From assembly GCA_019022495.1 (NCBI GenBank), contig JAFEKR010000017.1, forward strand, positions 248,001-312,000: DNA of 64,000 bases, read 5' to 3'. The notes below the pieces were generated by a model, which saw only the letters and a program-made list of their open reading frames with translations, had not been told where the DNA came from and did no database searches. Positions 58,020-64,000 of the stretch are shown piece after piece. How positions within the stretch are numbered: position 1 is the stretch's first letter; each line of letters starts with the position of its first letter. A program made the position numbers and the translations under genes. This DNA comes from Epichloe hybrida (taxonomy: Eukaryota > Ascomycota > Sordariomycetes > Hypocreales > Clavicipitaceae).

Positions 58020-58598
58020 GACTTGTTGCGCGTTTTTGGATGGCGAAGCATGATGAACTTGGGGCTGGGTTGGGTGAGTTACGTTTTGACATTGCCGAGG
58101 TTTTTGTCGTCGTTCGCCTGATGCAAGGTGCGGGGGAGGGTGGCGAAGGGGCTTTCCGTGCTCACCGAGAATCCAACCAAACGAACGGGTACACACGGCA
58201 CGTCTGTACTCTGTACACAAGACAAGGTACACGAGAGGAAGCGAGCGTTTGTCGTACGACGGGAATCTACGGATCGATCGGCACTTCTCGTCCCAGGCGA
58301 TGTTATCATGCTGCATGCATCATGTCTGGTTTTTTTTTTTTCCCTCGGCACTCGCATGTTTTAAATTCACTCGGAGACAACTGAAGACCATCAGGCTTCT
58401 CTTCTGGCCCCAGTGCGACTTGCACCAGCATAGCTCAGGGCTTCCGCACGCACTATTTATTCGAGTTTTGCCCATATTCTGCTCTGCATTCGCTTCTCCT
58501 ACACGGTGCGTGCTTCACGGTCGTCCGACACATGGGCCGAGGCTGAGGATACCGAAACGGACCTTCGTTCACCACAACGACAACGACTACTTGTCAGC
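58020..58598. promoter_or_regulatory. divergent region, OB-fold gene / hydrolase
   Basis: 579 bp between two start codons. A T-run lies near 58330-58341. No specific site is assigned. Confidence 0.45.
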
Positions 58599-60048
58599 AT
58601 GTCCGTGTTCAACATCACAGAGCACGTCATTGGCGCCTCTCACGTCAGAGAATACGCCCGCGCCACTTCCGATGATCAAGATGCCACGCTGAGCCTTCAC
58701 ATCAAGCAATACACGCCCAAGGACAACCCGTCACCACACAAGGGAGACGTGACCATCATCGGTGGCCATGCCAATGGGTTCCCCAAGGTAACGTCCACAT
58801 TCACCCCTCTTGATCCCACGACATCGATCCAATCCAGCTCCGTGGCTAACTGGTGGAAAAAAATAAATTGAAAAAAAATTGCACGACTCGTTTCAGGAAC
58901 TGTACGAGCCGCTCTGGGATCATCTCCATCATGAATTGAAGAAGCAGGGCATCCGTATCCGCCACGTATGGATCGCCGACTGTGCATGGCAAGGCCAAAG
59001 CGGCATCTTGAATCAAGACAAGGGCCTCCTGGGCAATGACCGTACGATTTTTTTTGATTTTTTTTTCCCCACCACGCCCTTCCCTCCGTTCAAGAGGACT
59101 CCGACTCCCGTATATGCTGACCGAAACGTAGCCTGCTGGTATGATCACTCCCGCGACACAATCCACATGATCAACGCGTTCCGCATGCCGCGCCCCCTCA
59201 TCGCCATAGGACACTCGTTCGGCGGCGGCGCACTCGCCCACGCCGCTCTTCTGCACCCCCGACTCTTCCACAGCATGATCATGCTGGATGCCGTCATTGC
59301 CCCGTACGGCGCCGGGCCCTCCCCGTTCCAAGCCGGCCTCGCCGCCGCGAGCGCCAGACGCAGAGACGTGTGGCCGTCGCGCCAGACGGCGGCCGAGTCG
59401 TTCAGGAAGAGCCCTCTCTACCAATCGTGGGACCCAAGAGTCTTCGACCAGTGGGTCAGGTACGGACTCCGAAACACCTCTGCCGACCCCGACGGAGAGG
59501 TGACGCTCGCAACCACCAAGCACCAGGAGGTCTTCACCTTTTTGCGGCCGTCATGGCCGGCGTTCGACGCCGACGGCAAACAAGTCGTCAACCCAGAGTG
59601 GGTGAGGGAATTCGATGCGTCGCAGAAGCTCGACGTGGCTCTGTTCCCTTTCTATCGCCCCGAACCAATCACCACGTTTCAACGCATGGCCCATCTTCGG
59701 CCCGGCGTCGTCTTCATCAACGGCGGCAAAAGTCGCGCCGTCGTGGCACCAGAGGTCAAGCAGAGGACTGCCATCACGGGCACCGGCCCCGGAGGAAGCG
59801 GCGGCGTCAAGACGGGCCGCGTCAAGGAAGTCACGCACCCCGAGTACGGACACCTCGTCCCCTTGGAGGACCCCGCCTTCTGTGCCCGAGAAATCAGCGC
59901 CTTCCTCAGACACGAGCTGGCCATTTGGACTGCCGGCGAAAGAGGGTATGAGGAGTGGGCGAGGCAGTCAAACCATGAGAAAACTACGCTTTCCCAGGAC
60001 TGGAAAACGCACCTCAACATCAAGGACAAACCCAAGCCCAAGATGTGA
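58599..60048 (+). CDS. alpha/beta hydrolase, Lpx1/AKT2-like, 416 aa
   Basis: Exons 58599-58787, 58897-59041 and 59132-60048; GT-AG, phases consistent. The fold shows an early strand VTIIGGHANGFPKELYEPLWD (HANG in the oxyanion position), a nucleophile elbow GHSFGGGALAHAAL (Ser) and a late VTHPEYGHLVPLEDP with the catalytic His. This pattern is that of the fungal family containing the peroxisomal lipase Lpx1 and the Alternaria AKT2 toxin-pathway hydrolases. The last three residues, PKM, fit a relaxed PTS1 consensus, so a peroxisomal location is possible but weak. The substrate is unknown; this is not evidence of toxin synthesis, as no partner genes are nearby. Confidence 0.85.
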
Positions 60049-60313
60049 TTTCCGCCAAGACAATAGTTGGTTGCACGTCGTCACGACAACTTGCATCATA
60101 AAAGTAGTTCGATTTATTATACCTAACCCGTGATGAAAATACCCCCCCCCCCCCCCGCTTTGGCATCAACTTATCACAAGACATGTCATACCAGTCTATC
60201 ATTCTGCCTGCCCAAAGGCCGCTTCATACGTCGCATTGTACGTTTCCCATCGATTCCTTGCCCAGTACTTTCCAAGCTCCCAACTTCCCAAGAGAAGAGT
60301 CTACCAAAGTCGA

Positions 60314-63300
60314 CTACATGTAGTACATGGTATCCTGAAGGTTGCGGTGAACTTGTCTCACCGTCGCAGAAGAGGACTCGGTGGATGAAGTAGCCACACT
60401 TTCTTCATCACTGACGTCGTATTCTGGGCGATGGGCTCGGGCTCGCTCACACACAATGTCTGCATAGTATGCCGGTGGGCAAATACTGACGGCCTTGGTT
60501 GCCCGCCCATACAAGTAGCACAGTTCGTGTGTTAGGCGCTCGAGTTCGTTTGCCGCACGCTCACCATACTTGGACCGGAACACTTCGTCCAGCAGGACCG
60601 TGTAATGGGCCGGTCGTGCAGTCCCTTGCAACGCGTCATGAGCCGTCAGGAAGAAGTCCCAGTACGGGGCGAGGGTGATGCCACGGTCCACAACGGTGCC
60701 ACTTTTGACGTTGCCAGACCTAGACATGTCGTCCTTGTCCGTTGGATAGAACCGCGTCTGGTGTCGCTTGACAGACACGATAATGGTCAGTTTGGGCTGC
60801 TTCTTGTTGTTATAAACCAGTCGGCATGCACCCCTGATCATGGGCAGTTCCTGGTCAATGACCTGCGCAAACTGGCCTTCTGACACGCCGTCGCGGAAAA
60901 TGACGATGTTTTCAGGGAGGGAATTGCTGTTCTTGGACTGCCATAGCCGGAGACGAGATTTGAAGGCCTCTGTGAGCGGGCCATCGAGCATTTCTTGCTT
61001 CGCCTTTTGCTCCCATGCCATGGCGGGCCATTGGGCAAGATCCTTGTCGACAGAGGCAACGAGGCCAACCAGACTGGGTGGCTCATTGCCCTTGGTCACG
61101 TTCATGTTGGTTGGGTGGGTGACATCATAGCCAACGAACATTGTCTGGCCATCTTTCAAAAGGCCAAAGTCATTCCTGAGCTTGTGGTTCACTCCCCCAG
61201 CCTTGAGATTGATCTTGAGGCCGACATTGCTGTAGTAAGAAAAGTTCTTTTCTTTGTACAGATTCTTCGCCACCATACATGATGTATGGATACCAAATTG
61301 GCAATCTCCAAGCCGCTTGATCTTGGTATACAGTCCCGTGCTATCCTTTTGGGGAAGGACGAACATGATGTGCTGGATGCCATTCTTTGCCGCCCACCCG
61401 AAAAGGTTCTCGAGTCCATTATTCATCATAGCTGTCTTAAAGACCATGTGTGACTTCGGCAGGTCGACTGGTGACTTTGCAATATTCACGCCCATATTTC
61501 TGGACAAAAATAAGACGAGGTCTTCCATGGTGGCTTTTGGAATTTGTCGACTGACATCGTTCTCGTGCTGCAACATGTTTATGAAGGTCCACTTGTTGAT
61601 GGGCGCGCCAGGCTTCACTACTCTCACATCCCTCATATTCCAAGAGCCGTTGTATGGCGAAACTGAAACAGGCTTCCTCCCAGCGTCGACGTAAGCCACT
61701 GCTGGGACGGATAAAACTCTGCCATTTACAGTCGCCAGCTGCTTGCCAATGGATATGCCGAAGTCCTCGAGGATGGAATTGTTATCGTACTCCAGGACCT
61801 CACGAGCATCCTGAGCGATGGAGAGGGCGTTCTCGTACGGGGTGCGACAGGCAAAGGCAAGCATGGCCGTTGTCTCATCTGCCGTCAACTTGGCCTTGAC
61901 ACTTTGCCCCTGTTGAATTTCCAGAACTTCGGCCGGGAAGAACGTGGGCCGTTTGTTTGTGCCAAGATTCAGGAGTGGGAGGTTCTGCAGAGTCATGCCA
62001 TATTCTGTCAGGGGTAGGTTAGCATAGAACCAACGGACAACTGCCTGTCTCGGTTGAACCTACTCTTCTTGTAGTAGTCATGCACTGTAATGTAACGGTT
62101 TCCGTCGTCATCTGTGAGCCAGAACTTGATGTTCTTTGGCCCGGGATATTCCCAACCGGGCTCAATTTGCGGACGATTTGGACCCTCTGCCATTGTCCCT
62201 GTCAATCGGTTCACCATGCCATTCAGAGCCTTACTCCGTCGAACCTTGGATCCATTGGCAAGAGAAAATGTGACCCAGACACGCGTCTTGGGCAGAAACT
62301 TGGCCAAGGCACCAACCAGTTTCTTCAGCCTATAATTATCCTGTGATACTGGCTGGATTTGAAGATTGTTCATTATCTCATTGAGTTTCCCAGAGACCCT
62401 GAAAACGCCATGGGTGATATTTGTGTTCAGCAGAAGACGTCCAGTGCCGATCCTGGCTGATTGGAAGAAACCCCGGGCGGCGATCAGTGCTCGATAATTC
62501 TGCATCAAGCTGGCCGTTGTTTTGTCCTTACCAAACGGAAACAATCTTGAGCTTCCGATGGAAGTTACTTGCCCGAGCTTGGATCGCGCGTTGTGACCCA
62601 AGATAATGTCCAAAGCATCAATTACCTCTGGAAACTTGGGATACGTTGTTCTTTCACCATGGTCATCCATGGAGCGGGTGTAGGACACGAGGTCAGCTAC
62701 ACGAATCTCCACGGGTCCGCGAATAGTGACTGAGAGTGTGTCAGGAGTTTGATCCTGGCTCTCTGGGGGAATCTGTATAGACAGAGGGTTCGAGGTAATT
62801 TCCAACTTTTCAGACGAGACGATCTGGTTCTTGAACTGCGATGCCAGTGCAATCTTCTTGTTCTGGCTGGCAAGTTGTCGCAATACCTGCTGCACTGCGA
62901 GGTGGAGCTTTCGGCCTCTGACATCTTTGGAGCCACCTGGTTCCTTGCCCTTTTTGGCATCTTCTTTGCCCTCTTCTTTGAATTCCACTTCGTACTTGTA
63001 GATGTACTCCGCCTTGACATGGACAGGGAAGTAGTTCGCCCACAGGATTACACCTTTGCCACTCGATCCAAAGGCAGGGCGACATGGGAACACATTGCCA
63101 GAATCATCCTGTTGCTGAATTGACAAGGACCCCAACTTTGCCGTGACACCTTTGACAGACGATTTCTTCATTTCGAGAATCTCATCTTCCAACTTGGTCA
63201 CCGCCGAGTCAGGCCCAGGGACACGTCCTTCGGCGCTAGGTGCAGTGTCAGTATCAGGGCATATTTAAACATTTCTCGGCAACACAAACCTGTAGGCTTT

Positions 63301-63459
63301 CGACCGAGAGTCGTTCGGAGGGGCACCTCCACGGCCGCCTCTGAAACCTCCACCTCCGCCTCTCCCACCTCCCTCTGAGCCACCACCTCTGGAGCCGCGA
63401 AAGCTTCCTTGGAAGCCACGGCCTCCGCCGCCTCTTCCTCTACCACCGCGATCCGACAT
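60314..63459 (-). CDS. qde-2: Argonaute (QDE-2-like), 1010 aa
   Basis: Exons 63459-63290, 63235-62064 and 62004-60314 on the minus strand. An RGG-rich N-terminus (residues 4-46) precedes the N domain (AEGRVPGPDSAV...), linker 1, a PAZ region (HDYYKKKYGMTLQNLPLLNLG), MID and PIWI. The PIWI catalytic positions are D741 (GYDVTHP), D819 (FRDGVSEGQF) and D963 (YYADIV), the last being Asp where animal and plant Argonautes have His; the spacing agrees with the D664/D734/D864 triad of Neurospora QDE-2 as I recall it. QDE-2 binds siRNAs from Dicer and slices target or passenger strands in quelling. The stop codon overlaps a TACATGTA palindrome. Argonaute is the only RNAi component in the window. Confidence 0.95.
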
Positions 63460-64000
63460 GACAGACTGGCAAGATTGAAATCGATGTGGTACTGATAATG
63501 GATGTCTTCAAAAAGAACACGAAGTGGAACTGAGGGCAAGCAGAGCGCTCGAGGCTGATGAACAGCGAGTGCTTATCGCGCAATGAAAAGCTCAGGTAAG
63601 AATATTATTTGCCGTGGCCACAAGAAGAAACCACAAGGCGGTGCGGGGTTAGTTTGGGCGGCGGCGACTTAAATATAAATAATTGGAGCTAAAGCTGATG
63701 ACCAGCCTTATGTTGGTTCTGGCCAATATGGTGATGATGAGCCAGAGATGGAATGCAGGTGATCAGAACAGTCACTCGGTGTGCAACTGACAGAAGGCTT
63801 GGAGCTTGAACGTGAATGTGTCCTCTTTCGGCAGCCCCTGTCAAGTCGGATTCTAGCAGAGGCAAAGCAAAGAAACCCCGCAAGTCAGGGAGTCTTTTAT
63901 TAGGCGTGCCTGGGCAGAGAAGGAGCGAAGGTGAGATATCAATGCTTGGGTCAAGTTGCGCGTGTGCTTTTTGTTGAATCTGAAACGGTGGACCTCCTAT
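63460..64000. promoter_or_regulatory. upstream region of the Argonaute gene
   Basis: 541 bp to the window edge, presumed Argonaute promoter and leader. No gene or specific regulator site is seen. Confidence 0.45.

Noticed and set aside
54665..60048. MFS transporter plus Lpx1/AKT2-like hydrolase as part of a secondary-metabolite cluster
   Set aside because: No polyketide synthase, NRPS, terpene cyclase, P450 or pathway regulator is nearby; the neighbours are housekeeping genes.

Overview
The window is nuclear DNA of a filamentous ascomycete. Short (about 50-150 bp) spliceosomal introns with GTATGT/GTAAGT donors and CTAAC-like branch sites interrupt most genes. The gene set fits Sordariomycetes, probably Hypocreales: a QDE-2-type Argonaute, a Grg-1/CCG-1 protein of exactly 71 aa, a single-chain nitrite reductase with a C-terminal Rieske domain, a SREBP with two membrane segments and an AP-1-like bZIP. 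The order is an inference from protein similarity. There are no rRNA genes, tRNA genes, CRISPR arrays or intact autonomous transposons that I could recognise. Twenty-two protein genes are supported; exon coordinates were worked out by hand from splice signals, reading phase and family conservation.

Layout. 1-8.3 kb: atypical hexokinase (+), six-BRCT Brc1/Rtt107-like genome-stability protein (+), ESCRT-II subunit VPS25 (-). 8.3-12.7 kb: a divergent promoter with two perfect NirA sites and six GATA sites, then assimilatory nitrite reductase (+). 13.7-21.5 kb: SREBP transcription factor (-) and a 4.8-kb gene-free, tandem-repeat-rich upstream region. 21.5-32.7 kb: unrecognised membrane protein (-), Srs2/UvrD helicase (+), RING protein (+), DUF3632-like protein (-), kynurenine formamidase (+), SDR (-). 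34.3-42.2 kb: STK32/YANK-type kinase (+), AP-1-like bZIP (-), an inverted-repeat element resembling a MITE or hairpin-RNA locus, grg-1 (-). 43.5-54 kb: BSD-domain protein (+), TSR2 (-), HSL-type lipase/esterase (+), mitochondrial ribosomal protein of the MRPL27/mL41 family (-), TRAPPC11 (+). 54.6-63.5 kb: 14-TM-type MFS transporter (+), OB-fold orphan (-), Lpx1/AKT2-like hydrolase (+), Argonaute (-).

The genes are a mixed housekeeping and regulatory set, not an operon or secondary-metabolite cluster. Several neighbours share divergent promoters: VPS25/nitrite reductase, membrane protein/Srs2, DUF3632/formamidase, Grg-1/BSD, TSR2/lipase, mL41/TRAPPC11 and OB-fold/hydrolase.

Most notable observations: the NirA/AreA site cluster; two GC-AG introns; a ~400-bp element with ~117-bp inverted arms (about 87% identical) between the bZIP and grg-1; the same heptamer, four copies in tandem, at two loci on opposite strands; and about ten-fold over-representation of the palindrome TACATGTA between or beside genes. 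I did not find a convincing wholly new multi-gene system.
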